This document shows, one piece after another, positions 11,485 through 23,180 of a stretch of 64,000 nucleotides of DNA (positions are counted from its first letter, which is position 1; every line of letters begins with the position of its first letter). Source of the DNA: Chionoecetes opilio (lineage: Eukaryota > Arthropoda > Malacostraca > Decapoda > Majidae). Both the position numbers and the translations under genes were made by a program. The notes beneath the pieces are model-generated. The model was not told where the DNA came from, ran no database searches, and worked only from the letters and a program-made list of their open reading frames with translations. The stretch covers positions 1-64,000 of the forward strand of contig JACEEZ010022926.1 in NCBI GenBank assembly GCA_016584305.1. The letters are read 5' to 3'.

Positions 11485-13103
11485 AGTTTATTGTGAGCTT
11501 CGGCGCGACGGTCATGCAGGAAAATCCTGACGTTTTCTGCTACATTGCGGACAATACCTGTCAGGGGGCAGGAAGAACAACACAGGATTTGTGAAACGGC
11601 CCCACGGGGCTTATTTAAAGTCAACTGGGGTGACCAAAAAATCCTGGCACCCCACACGTGTGCAAGAGTGCGTGGAATCCTCCCCGGGGGTGGACGAAAG
11701 GGCGCAAAAAATTCACTGAAATTTGGGTTCCGTGGTTTGGGGGAGCCGTTTGACCATGCATCGGATTGTTTCTTCTGCCCATCTCTAATGGGATCAACCG
11801 GAAGAATCGGGACAGCCTCCAGTACCCCGACCTTCCATTGCCCGCCGTCCCTGGCTCACTGCGAAGAAATTCCTGTACCAGGTTCACAGAGCTTCCCGAC
11901 AGCGAACGAGGCCACCATCAACGAGCGAGGATTACAGAAAAAAGAGTTAAGCACAAGATAGTCCGCAGCCCTTTTCACAATTGAGCTTAATGATCGGTTT
12001 GGGGTCCCCAAACTTGTCGAAGACTTCCCCGAGCTTTGGCCCCCAGACCAAAGAGAAAAAAATACTTGGCAAGGGCGCGCGTATCACTTTCTTTTGTGAA
12101 GGCATGAGGTACTGGGCTACTTCTGCCAGGAGGAAGACCCCGTGTATGCCCCAATGTCCCGGTCTTTTTGTTAAACTCGGCGCTCCTCAAAACGATCCGG
12201 AGATTGGCGACTCTTTATTGGGCAGCTGTAAGCGCTTTTTTGAAGTTGTGCTCCTCCACAACGGGAACCCTTGCCCCAATCCCTTTCGAAATCCACAACT
12301 CTCAAAGAGAAAAAATGAAAAAAGTGAAGTACGTGCTCGACAAAATCCAATATGGGCAGCACCAAGGATCATCGCGTCGACTTTTAAAAGGGAACTTTCT
12401 ACTTGGTCCAGTCGGGTTCACGAAGTACCCAGCTTTTTTTCATGTGGGGCGTCGAACAGAGCCCAGCATATGTAAGAAAGAGGGCCGGGGCGAAGCAGGT
12501 TTGTACCTGGGGCGAAAAAACATAAACGAACTCTTGTTGACCGGGGAAAGATTTGATCCCACCGCTAACTTGAAACTTGGGGGTTTAAAGAAAACATTCA
12601 CGGGGGGCCTTGGGCAAGATGGGGGGTGCTTCAAATACCTTGCCGAGCCTTTTTCCCGGACTGACCTTGGAAGCTGAAGGCCGGGATTTTTTGATGGCCC
12701 ACAGTACGGCAGCTCATAAAGGACACGAGTTCCAAAAATCCATGAAAAAAGTAGAGGCGCCCGTGGAAAACGTTTTTGGCGGGGGGTGAAAAATTCCCGG
12801 GAACACGAAGGCAGCAAACCAGCCAGACCGTCAGCGCATGATAGGGCCCCTTTCCAAAAACTCGGGTGTTTGATGAGTTTAAGATGCCTTTTCCGTTCAA
12901 AACATGGGAAGTTTCCTGAAAACCTTGGGGGGGATGACGACCGGGAGAAAGGTTTTCCCTCGGACGCGCCAAATGGAGGAGAGGGACCCGGGAGGGGGGA
13001 CGCAGTATATGGCGGACTACTGCTGGGCGCTGAAGAGAACAACCCGCAGCTGCTCACACCGGGGGAAACGAAGAAACGCCCCATTTTTGCCGTGAACTCT
13101 GAA
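11485..13103 (+). pseudogene. frameshifted arthropod transposon-associated protein
   Basis: Reading across several frames on the plus strand gives, in order: NPDVFCYIA (about 11523), VCKS and a WTKGRK-like stretch, PFDHASDCFFC (about 11745), NGINRKNRDSLQYPDLP (about 11786), CEEIPVP (about 11862), STTLKEKK-like and VKYVLDKIQYGQHQ (about 12325), FTKYPAFF (about 12417), DGGCFKYL (about 12622), a FFDGPQ segment (about 12685), KHGKFPENLG (about 12898) and MADYCWALKR (about 13008). I recognise this order from a large, multicopy, uncharacterised protein family in arthropod genomes, usually regarded as transposon-derived. Its biochemical role is not known to me. At least six frame changes and several stops break it. 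The surrounding sequence is homopolymer-rich, so some breaks may be read errors. Confidence 0.6.
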
Positions 13104-13109
13104 AATTTT

Positions 13110-15085
13110 TTTGGGCACGTAACGCCCCTTTTTATACTAATTTTATGAAAATTTATGCTTATAAAATTTGATGGACTAAAAAAACTGAAAAATTGGTACG
13201 CTGACTTTTTTTTCGGGGAAAAAGGGAAAAAAAATAAATCAGGGGTTTCCAGCTAATCCGCAAATTTTTTTTTTTCAAAAAACGATTTTTTTTAAAATTT
13301 CTGTAGCAAAAAATGACCTGTTGAGAAAAACCAAGGTCTTTTTCGGCCCCAGAGCAAAAAAATTAGTCAAATTCAGCGGGGAAAACCCGGGACTTTTTTC
13401 AAAACATTGTTTTTTTTACCCAGTGTTTCAGCTAAGTTAGCAATGCTCACACGAATTTATAATAGGTGTGGGGGACGAAATTTAAAGGCAATTACTAGAG
13501 ATTTTTTAAATTTAAAGACGGGCTACCATTCAAATGAAAAATGGGAAAAAATGAGACGGCGTCTGCCTATAAAGTTAAATTAAACAAGCTGGGGATAAAA
13601 AAATTTATTCAGAAATGTTTTTCAATCAAAAACACGAATGCAAAAAATATCGTTTTAAAAGTAAAATGGGGGATTACTGGGTGGCTATACCCATCAACTC
13701 TAAAGTTTCTTTACCCAAATTTGAAAGGGTAAAACCGAAACCCCCCCCCCGGGGAGACCCTTTATACCCCTAAGGAAATCGAAAATTCCCACCCCAGATT
13801 TAAAAAGACCCTCGTTATTGGGTAGTTATCCTGCCCCTGTTCCCAAAATCAAAAGCCTGAAATTACGTTTCAATTCTCAGCCTCCAGTAAACCACTTAGA
13901 CTCTCAAATAATAGATACAATCCCTAGTTCTAAGCGATTCTAGGGAAGTACAAAAAAAATTGTGTCTTATGTGGGGGGAAATCGCCCCCACAGTTTCATT
14001 CAGTTTGTTACACGAGAGTTGAAGGTTTAATGCGCATTGGAAATTTGCCAAACCTGTCCTGTGGAAACATGTTTCAAATGCATCCCTTATAAGCTTAAGA
14101 ACTTGTGGGAAAGAAAACAATCGTTCAAAACATCGCTCTCTGTCCTAACAGTATAATAACCAGCCCTAAGTAGTTAAAAGGGCAGTCCTAATAAATAGTT
14201 TTCGCAGCTTTTCCCAAACTGCGATTTGAATGTGAGCCAAAATGTCTTTCATAAATTAAAAAGACGATGTTTGACAGTGGTGCCAAAAAGATCCTTCATA
14301 AGCAGGGAGATAGTTGAATTGTTACAACTACCGAAAATTAATCAAATGTTTACCCATATCAGGTTTTTCTCCCCAATAATGGGCTAAACCATAATACAAC
14401 CCCTGCCCAAATTGGGAAGATATAAATTAGGGTAGCTGCTGTAGTAGTCAATAATTTTTGGTATCTTTAATGTTAAGGGGACTAAAAACCAGCTAAAATG
14501 CTGGGGGATAATGGGTTAAACTAGTTAGTAATACCTTCAAAGATTTTATGGTCCTTTCCAAATTAATAATGGAGCCGATTATTTTGGGGTTCCCTAAGGA
14601 AGGTCATCAAAATACATAACGTCTCAATGTTCACTATGCTGGTGGTAATAATAATGGCCCCATCCCACTACCCATACAGCGAAAAACAGGAGAGTTTTTC
14701 CTATCTGCAAAAACACAAATTACCAGAAAGGAACCATTTTCTTCCCACCAAAAATGAGGTTTTAGGGGAAAAGTGGTTTCCATTCAAATGAATATATTCC
14801 ACAATAAAAATCCTAATATAATGTGTCGCGAGAGATAAAAACCCCAAAATTTTAATACAAAATTATGGTTAAAGGCCCACCTGGCTGAAAGGTGTAAAAA
14901 TAACCCTAATAGGGTTTCCACTCATCGACATATCTGAAGATATATAGTTTTAAAGGGCCCCCCTGGCTGAAAGAGTGTAAAAATTCCTAATGGTTTTTCC
15001 CCATCAGCCCAACATACGAAGATATTAAAGGGGCCCTGAATTGATCCCAACCCCGTGTAGAATAAAAGGTTCCTTATTGAGCAAT
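13110..15085. other. AT-rich unassigned sequence
   Basis: No exon, repeat terminus or domain was recognised. Frequent homopolymer runs suggest poor consensus. The pair GGGCCCCCCTGGCTGAAAG and GGCCCACCTGGCTGAAAGG near 14875-14970 marks one short direct duplication. Confidence 0.4.
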
Positions 15086-15089
15086 TTTC

Positions 15090-15475
15090 CCTGCAGGTTA
15101 AACTCCCGCGGGTTATACTCCGCAAGGTTGTACCCCTGCAAGGTTGATACCCTGCAGGGTTAATACTCCTAAAGGTTGAACCCCCTGAAAGGGTTTAAAT
15201 TTTCCCTGAAAGGGTTTAAAATACTCCCGCAAGGTTAATACTCCCTGCAAGGTTAATTTCCCCTGAAAGGGGTTTAATACTCCCTGCGGTTTAATTCCCT
15301 GCAAGGTTAATATCCCTGAAAGGTTTGATACTCCCTGGGGGTTTTAATACCCCCCCAAAGGGTTTATACCCCCTGCAAGGTTAATTTTCCCCCTGCGGGT
15401 TTTTACCCCTGCGGGTTAATCTCCCCTGCAAGGTTAATTTTCCGAAAGGGTTTAAATAAAAGGGTGTTTAAAACC
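15090..15475. repeat. short tandem repeat, about 17-bp unit
   Basis: Some twenty degenerate units of the form CCCTGCAAGGTTAATACT follow each other, alternating GCAAGG and GAAAGG. An ORF on the minus strand (15113-15304) is the repeat translated. Confidence 0.85.
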
Positions 15476-16089
15476 CTTTTTGAAGTTTTACAGAACAATA
15501 AGAAGAGGTTTTTCCTGAAAAATATGCTATTGGCTTCAGCCAACCCCCTAGGAACAAATGCCCATAAAGGTCTGTTCCTTGATCATGAGGGTATTAGGTT
15601 CGGGTCAAAATTTTCAAGCTGATTTCCCCAATAAAACCTGCCTTTCCCATATTAATTCCCAAACCCATCATCTTACTAAATTTTTTTGGGGGAAGAATAT
15701 AAAGGGAAACTCATTACGGGGGAATGGCTAAAAAATTTTAGCCGATACGGGTGTAATTTTTGGAAAAAATCAGGTAACAGGCAGTCAAATTTTTACCTCA
15801 AACCTCTTTAAAAATTTAAATAGATCGAGTGTAACTAGTCCCTTTTATCTAGGTCCCCCGAACTTCCCGCTGATAAAGAGATCCTAAAACCCTTTGAGGT
15901 CAAAGGTGATGACTATACTGGGGATACTATAACATCAGGAGATAACCTCCCCCGATCAAAATATATGTCGCATATTACTGATCCTTTGACATTTAATTTT
16001 AAAAAAGCTAAAGACCCCAGTGCCCCAAACCACTAAACAAAGTTCCCGGGCTAGTGGCCTGGGGTGATTTCCTAAGCGGACCTTCAGTT
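15476..16089. other. unassigned sequence
   Basis: AT-rich, no gene or repeat boundary recognised. Confidence 0.4.
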
Positions 16090-16860
16090 TTTGCCGGCCC
16101 CCAAAATTGGAAATTATCCTCAACTACCCCCTCATAATTGGTAGAGTGATGGTTTTGGTCCCCCCCCCCCTTTTTTGAGTGAGGTATTTTGTGCATAGGG
16201 GGAGTGCGGAGGAATGTATTATAATTTTTGGTAATGGGTAATAATTAAGTAATTTAAGTAAATGGTAAATACTGGGTGGATAATTGAACTTCCCAGAATA
16301 TTTTAAACATTGCACCTTTAAATTTTTAAAAGGCTACTCATGGGCTGCCGTACTTTTAAATTTGCACCAATCGTGGCCCTCCACCCGCTCGCTACCGAAA
16401 GGTGCACTGGGAATTTGGGGGCCGCTGCTGGCAGTCCGGGGGGGCCCGTCCCCCCAGCCCCTCCCCAGGGTAAAATTAAAATACGTGCTTGTCTACAAGT
16501 ACAGTAACCGCCAGACCCCGCCCTTTAAAAAAATCTCTTACTAAAATACTGCTTTATAAAAAAGAGATTTGTACATATAATTTAAAACCCCAAAAGGACG
16601 TGTTAAATCAACACATGTAATAGCCGTGGTCAGGATAACAGGGTGTGAAAAACCAAACCCGACGCGATAACGAAAAAACTAAACTCCAGCCCTCCGCCTC
16701 TTTCAATCACGGGCTGTCACCCCCGACCACATCAGATCACCGGCATGCATATTAATCCCCACCTGATCCCATTTTAAAACCCTATCCACCCATAAGTTTC
16801 CCTTTTTAGTTTTATTAGCTGGGATAATGGTCGGGAGATGACATGGGTTTTATTGATAGG
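16090..16860 (+). repeat. duplicated block, copy 2
   Basis: Same landmarks and order as copy 1 at 10330-11090, with many small indels. Confidence 0.8.
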
Positions 16861-17139
16861 TAAGCGTCCCACATTAAATATTTTGTAGCATAAATTTTTT
16901 ACATAGTTTTATCAGTTATTTCTTTCCCCTTTACGGTCTGTCTTCTGGTTTCCGCTGTCTGGGTCGTGGGAAAGTATATTTTGGGGTTTTTTTTGCCCGC
17001 AGGTTGCATGGCTTGCCAACGGGGAAAAAAGGAGTCGCTTAGCTGGCGCGAGGGGGTACACAGCGAGACGCTCCTCCACTAGTCTCCTTTTGTAGTCTCC
17101 TACGATCTCCACTTTTATACTAAATTTTACTCCACATTC

Positions 17140-17415
17140 CCCGGGTAAAGTTTAATTTCCTCTCATTTTCTTAGGGCCCAAAATACTATTTCACCCGTAT
17201 TTCAAGGCCCAAAATACTAATTTAACCCTCAAAACTTAGACCCGAAACTAAGTTCACCTTTTTATTTTAGGCTAAAGTCTAATTTCAACCCTTTTAATTC
17301 TTAGGGGGCAAAGTTACTAATTCCCCCCTTTTTTCGTAGGGCCCGAAAATACTAATTTTCACCTTAAAATTCTTAGGCCAGAATTTAATTTCCCCCGTTA
17401 TTCCCTTTTTTAGGG
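17140..17415. repeat. degenerate repeat, about 40-bp unit
   Basis: Recurring CTTAGGGCCCAAAATACTAA followed by TTTCACCC-like units, about six copies with heavy divergence. Confidence 0.6.
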
Positions 17416-17419
17416 GGGG

Positions 17420-18000
17420 CGGTAGCAGAGTTTGGTTGCGCACCGTTGGCGTTTTTCGAAGAACCGAAGAAATTTGGGTACTCCCAGTGTAGTGGTTAGC
17501 AGCTCGCTCACAACCAGAAGTTCCGGGTTCGTCCCCGGCGGAGCGGAGATAGATGGGTTCCCTTTTTTAAAACCCGGCCCCTTTTTCCCCGCTGAATGGG
17601 TCCGGGTGTTTTGCCGGGGGTTTGTGACCCCCCTCCCGGGGGGGTGGCTTCGGGCCAACCTAAGGGGTGCAGCGGTAGATCACTACGGTCAGGGAATTTT
17701 CCCCCTAAACAAACAAAAAAAACAAAACCCATTTTGATCCCGAATGAAGGGATAAATCCCTTAAAAACTTTCTGGCAAACCCTGGTGGCTAAGAATACCC
17801 GCCCTGTCCATTAACTCTACCTTGGATTGCAAGTGTATCAGAGGACACAGGGGGGCGGCATGAGCCTCCAATTACAGGCGTCACTATAAAAATCCTGCCT
17901 GCGCCACCACGGGCGAGGGCCAACCATCACAGCCCTCAAGTGAGCCTCCAGGGCCTACCGTCCGAGCCCTGGAGGCCCACTGCCTACAGGCGCTATAGGC
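17420..18000 (+). mobile_element. tRNA-derived SINE (copy 1, possibly composite)
   Basis: A tRNA-like head (A box TAGTGGTTAGC about 17490, B box GGGTTCGTCCC 17525-17535) is followed by a body and by the shared tail block GGGGCGGCATGAGCCTCCAA to ACAGGCGCTATAGGC (17850-17998). The same tail occurs at 59880-60010 on the minus strand and in diverged form at 21120-21260. A second tRNA-like start, GGCGGTAGCAGAGTTTGG, precedes it at about 17419, so two heads may be joined. The boxes are pol III promoter remnants, not a functional tRNA gene. Confidence 0.7.
17487..17536 (+). promoter_or_regulatory. pol III A/B boxes of the SINE head
   Basis: A-box-like TAGTGGTTAGC and B-box-like GGGTTCGTCCC are separated by about 25 bases, as in tRNA-derived SINE promoters. 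Confidence 0.55.
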
Positions 18001-18602
18001 ATATAAGTAACAAAAAATATAAAAAAATAATAATAATATACATCTCGCAGGACAGATGTTCAGCTAGTTGACCAGCTACATTAATTTTATGCAGGGGATA
18101 AATTTACTGAAGAAGGTGCCTGTTATTTTAAAATGTGATAAATTTACTGAAGAAGGTGCCTTGTCCATAAATGGTTTTAGGTTTAAAAATGTGCATTAAA
18201 TTTTTTAACAGGTGCTGTTTTTGGTAAAAATGGAAACTTTACTGAGCATGCCTGTTAAGTTTCAAAAGTTCACTAACCATGAGTGGAAGTTTAAACTGCC
18301 TGGGTTAGTCAAAGCAACGTGATAAATTTACTCACCTGAATCATTAGTTAACATGTGACTAGAGTTATTTCCTGAACAAGTTACCGGGGTAGCGTGATAC
18401 TTTTGAAATAGTAGTAAACCTGGATGTTGGTTACACTCAGCCCTCCCTTTTTAGTTTTGGCTATACATTAACCTTGCCATGAAATGTTAAGGCATGGCCA
18501 CTGCATTGTCTTACCCTGAATATTCAAGGGTTATCCTCCAAGAGTTGTGAACCTTTAATTGCATTTCCTGGGATTATACGTCACCAATCAATTTGATATA
18601 AT
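18001..18602. other. unassigned, with short repeated motif
   Basis: GATAAATTTACTGAAGAAGG occurs at about 18086 and 18137 and, inverted or direct in diverged form, at 20085-20150, thus flanking the satellite on both sides. No gene is seen. Confidence 0.5.
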
Positions 18603-19825
18603 ATTACTCTCTCCCTGAATATTCTAAGTTACCTGGCCAGCTAGCATTGTGATTACTCTCTCCCTGAATATTCTAAGTTACCTGGCCAGCTAGCATTGTG
18701 ATTACTCTCTCCCTGAATATTCTAAGTGACCTGGCCACAGTATTGTGATTACTCTCTCCCTGAAATATTCTAAGTTACCTGGCCAGCTAGATTGTGATTA
18801 CTCTCTCCCTGAATATTCTAAGTTACCTGGCCAGCTAGCATTGGGGATTACTCTTCCCTGAATATTCTAAGTTACCTGGCCAGCTAGCATTGTGATTACT
18901 CTCTCCCTGAATATTCTAAGTTACCTGGCCAGCTAGCATTGTGATTACTCTCTCCCTGAATATTCTAAGTGACCTGGCCAGCTAGCATTGTGATTACTCT
19001 CTCCCTGAATATTCTAAGTTACCTGGCAGCTAGTATTGTGATTACTCTCTCCCTGAATATTCTAAGTGACCTGGCCAGCTAGTATTGTGATTACTCTCTC
19101 CCTGAATATTCTAAGTTACCTGGCCAGCTAGCATTGTGATTACTCTCTCCCTGAATATTCTAAGTTACCTGGCCAGCTAGCATTGTGATTACTCTCTCCC
19201 TGAATATTCTAAGTGACCTGGCCAGCTAGCATTGTGATTACTCTCTCCCTGAATATTCTAAGTGACCTGGCCAGCTAGTATTGTGATTACTCTCTCCCTG
19301 AATATTCTAAGTGACCTGGCCAGCTAGCATTGTGATTACTCTCTCCCTGAATATTCTAAGTTACCTGGCCAGCTAGCATTGTGATTACTCTCTCCTGAAT
19401 ATTCTAAGTGACCTGGCCCAGCTAGCATTGTGATTACTCTCTCCCTGAATATTCTAAGTTACCTGGCCAGCTAGCATTGTGATTACTCTCTCCCTAAATA
19501 TTTCTAAGTTACCTGGCCAGCTAGCATTGTGATTACTCTCTCCCTGAATATTCTAATTACCTGGCCAGCTAGCATTGTGATTACTCTCTCCCTGAATATT
19601 CTAAGTGACCTGGCCAGCTAGCATTGTGATTACTCTCTCCCTGAATATTCTAAGTGACCTGGCCAGCTAGCATTGTGATTACTCTCTCCCTGAATATTCG
19701 AAGTGACCTGGCCAGCTAGCATTGTGATTACTCTCTCCCTGAATATTCTAAGTTACCTGGCCAGCTAGCATTGTGATTACTCTCTCCCTGAATATTCTAA
19801 GTTACCTGGCCAGCTAGCATTGTGA
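18603..19825. repeat. 49-bp satellite array, 25 units
   Basis: The unit begins ATTACTCTCTCCCTGAATAT, continues TCTAAGTTACCTGGCCAGCT and ends AGCATTGTG, exactly 49 bases in most copies. Units differ mainly at two positions: GTTACC or GTGACC, and AGCATT or AGTATT. Total length fits 25 units. The first few units carry more indels than the later ones. There are no unique spacers, so it is not a CRISPR array. Confidence 0.97.
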
Positions 19826-20413
19826 TTAGCCACACCCAACATTCACTTTCTCCTTGTATTAGTCAGTGTGTATCTTCCATATCTAACTGTGATGGTTTAT
19901 TTTCTTCTTTTATTTGATCTTATAATGCTTTGATGAATATTGTTAGGCTATATTAGTGTTGAATGGAAGGTATCAGGTTAAGATTAGAAGAACAGGTACT
20001 CAAGTTCGGCTCCCAGGTACTAATTATGATTTTTTCCATAACTTCTTCAGTTAATTTATCCCATTTTTCGACTAACAAGCACTTTCTTCAGTAATTTATC
20101 ACATTTTTTGACTAGGTTAAAATAAAAATGTGATAAATTTACTGAATAAAGTACCTGTTCATGTAAATCTAAAAATGTAAAATTGATAAGTAAATAGCAT
20201 TAAAAATATATATTTTTAGCTATTTATTGGGTTAAATTTAGCAAATATAAGTTTTGTAGTTATGTAAAGCAATATACATGTGCAAATAAAAATATAAAAA
20301 GACGTATATACTTCAATTTAAAGAAAAAACTGCAATTCACCGATAATTAGCTAATATCATTGAAAAACCTACAATTTGGGAGTATATAGAGCATTGAAAT
20401 AAATAAAATTCCT

Positions 20414-20484
<71 letters not shown>

Positions 20485-20945
20485 TAATAAGCTAAGATTT
20501 CAAGAATATAAAACGTATTATAATATACAATTATATTACAAAAATATCCTAATTTCTCTTATTAGTATAGTAATGTAAAATATATCTAACTAAAATAACT
20601 ATATTCAAATGTAGTAATTTTACTATCAAATGGACTAAAACTTTAATTTTCTAAGTTTCAGACCTTTTGAAAATTTTTTAAAACCACTTGAAAAAACAGT
20701 TCTTTCTTTATTGATTAGTTAATGTAAAATCCATTTTTTATCTAAACTAATTTTCTTAAAAAATGCTGCAAATGTCAATTAAGTGCAGTTATGAAAAATA
20801 TATTAAACGGTGCAAATTTTGAATTACAAAAAGACTATTTTACTACAATTTGTAAAAAAACTGCAAATTCATTGATAAAGTAATAATCATTGACAAAAAA
20901 TACTTTTTGGTATTATGGGGATAATATATATCATTATATATAATA

Positions 20946-20981
<36 letters not shown>

Positions 20982-20985
20982 GATA
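19826..20985. other. AT-rich unassigned sequence with TA microsatellites
   Basis: TA runs lie at about 20416-20477 and 20920-20980. The rest is AT-rich without recognised coding content. Confidence 0.5.
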
Positions 20986-20989
20986 TATA

Positions 20990-21260
20990 TAGCCTCATTG
21001 AGCGGTACGATGGTTATCTATGCGTTCTGTGACCCATTCGTTCCGAGAAAACCAAAACTTCTGGACGTCGATGCTAAAAACAACATGCCGCTAATCTACC
21101 TCATTGGGGCAGGCGGAACAGGGGGCGGCTGAGCCTCTTCACAGGCGTTCAGTAAAAAAATCCTCCTGGCCCCGAGAGGCAAAATCAACATCCTGCCTCC
21201 AACCTACCTTCGAAGCCGGGCACCACTGCACAGGCGCATAGGCACAATGAAAAAAAAAAA
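20990..21260 (+). mobile_element. SINE, diverged copy 2
   Basis: A degenerate tRNA-like head (GAGCGGTACGATGGTTATCT, then CCATTCGTTCCG) leads into GGGGGCGGCTGAGCCTCTTC, ACAGGCGTTCAGTAAAAAAA and CACAGGCGCATAGGCAC, parallel to the copies at 17850 and 59880. An A-rich tail follows. Confidence 0.6.
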
Positions 21261-21496
21261 AGAAAAAAATAGATATAATAATCAGATTATATCAACATGT
21301 AAGTAAAGCCCTTGGAATATGAAATAACAAACACTACAGTAAAAAACTATAAAAGTGTTCAGATATCATTATATATAATAAATAACTAAACTCCTTATTT
21401 GCTTAAACATCACGCCCAGATCTTTCCTTTGCTAAAAAAAATTGTATGTTGTCGAGCCATAAAATTAAGAAAAGTCACTTAATATACTAAACTAGC

Positions 21497-22161
21497 TACC
21501 GTAGATAACAGTGAAGTCGCCACCTGCAGTGAAGTCGCCAGGCGCCAAATATTACGAATTATAGCATCTCTACAGATTTTTATGTGCCACTGAAGATGAT
21601 ACACAGTAGTTTATATCATGATTGTATAATCTACCCTGTTTCAGCGTTGTTTTATGCTTTGTATCTGCAAATATAACTGTTGCGCATTTTGCTTCTCACG
21701 TTTTTCTTCGCGCGATGACAGACAGTAAACAGTAGCTTTTCGGGCGACAGGACGCAGACTTGCCAGATCTTTCAAACTTTAATAGAATTTATTTTCACGT
21801 TGGCAGAGGAATTTTTATATATCCAAGCATCTTCCGCAGCTAAAATATATAGACTTGTTTACTTTACCTCTAATTTCCCTGAATTCCCCAGGGTGGCGAC
21901 TCAACTTTTTGGGTTAAAATACTAGCTGGCGACTTTACTGTAGTAGGTATAGTGAGGTCGCCACTCGGTTTTATTTTTGTCATTTGTTCATTTATAGCCC
22001 TAATATGACACAGATGAAGACACAAAATGACATAGACTCTCCAGATAGCCCCTTCTAACTTTCCTGAAATCATGGATGTACAAATGTAAGTATTAACGCC
22101 ACCACACGTCTGTAAATAACAAAGAAACGTAGAACTGGCGACTTCACTGTTATCTACGGTA
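21497..22161. mobile_element. MITE with TA-ended inverted repeats
   Basis: The left end TACCGTAGATAACAGTGAAG is mirrored exactly by CTTCACTGTTATCTACGGTA at the right. Internal GAAGTCGCCA motifs repeat near both ends. The terminal pattern resembles the MITE at 6661-6889. The interior (about 660 bp) holds no recognised transposase. Confidence 0.8.
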
Positions 22162-22841
22162 GAGGACAAGGATACTAAACAGGTCATATCTATAAAATAT
22201 TACTTATATTCACTAAAAATTGTCTTATGGTAGCCAAATTATAATGGAAATTACGTTCTGGGCGTGCAGGGGTTAATAGTGTAAAGTTGCATTTTCTAAC
22301 GAAATCAAATATAAATCTATTTCAGAATATCTCTATGAAAAAAAGTTGTCTATCTTTGTAGCCTTTGAAAAAAACATTCAAAAACCAGAAAAAACGTTGT
22401 TTTGAAAATTAATTATTAAAGTAATCGTCCAGACCATTTCATCATTCCTGATTTAATGCAATCAAAGCATAGCATTAACAAGTATATCAACAATACGTCG
22501 TCACTTTTTGTATCCAGTCAGCCGTTTTTAAATAATCTGCAATCAAAATCTGCAAATTCCCCGAGTTTTCAAAACGCTCTCAAGGTTTGCAGACGCTCAG
22601 GCTCAGGCTCGGTGACGTAGCATCAGGGAGGCTCATCTTCCCGCGCTGATCAGAGAGAGACGTAAACACAGAGATAAATACAGGGTGTAACACGAGTTTA
22701 TGCAAATGTTGATACAGGAGATAGACCGAATTATTCTAAGAACAAAATGCTCTATACCCATATGCTTTCTGAAGCTTCCTTTACGTGACATGGAGTGAGA
22801 AAGAATTACCGCGGCCGTCATGTAACTCACGGCTAGCGGGA

Positions 22842-23153
22842 GGCAGGAGGTATGAGATGTGCACTCGCGCGTATGCCCCCCGGTGAAATTATGAATTATC
22901 TAATGATAATTTCTACTAGTTATGGACAATTACAGTATCTTATAAGTTTTAACTACACAATCGATATTAATAAACGGCTGTTATTTACCAAATAAGCAGT
23001 AAATGAGAACAGCAGGGCTGTCATAAGCAATAATGTAAAGGGCTACTTGACATTATGTCGGCGAGGAAGAGGCAAGGTGGGTAGGGATGGGTGCCGTGCG
23101 AGGCTACATCAGCTGTGTCCCTCCTTCTCCCGCCCAGATTAGTGGCAGTGTTT
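22842..23153 (+). repeat. left terminal inverted repeat
   Basis: Pairs with 24640-24951. It includes ACTCGCGCGTATG near the outside and CGCCCAGATTAG near the inside. Confidence 0.9.
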
Positions 23154-23180
23154 AGTTTGAGAGAGTGAACTCTGCGGACA

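Noticed and set aside
17487..17548. tRNA gene
   Set aside because: A and B boxes are present but no complete cloverleaf could be drawn; the SINE tail explains it better.
18603..19825. CRISPR-like repeated array
   Set aside because: Units are contiguous 49-bp repeats without unique spacers, in a eukaryotic context.
22633..22830. Minus-strand frame as continuation of the acidic 58-aa ORF across the mariner-like insertion
   Set aside because: No cysteine-rich P2X7-like pattern is present and no splice sites connect the two.
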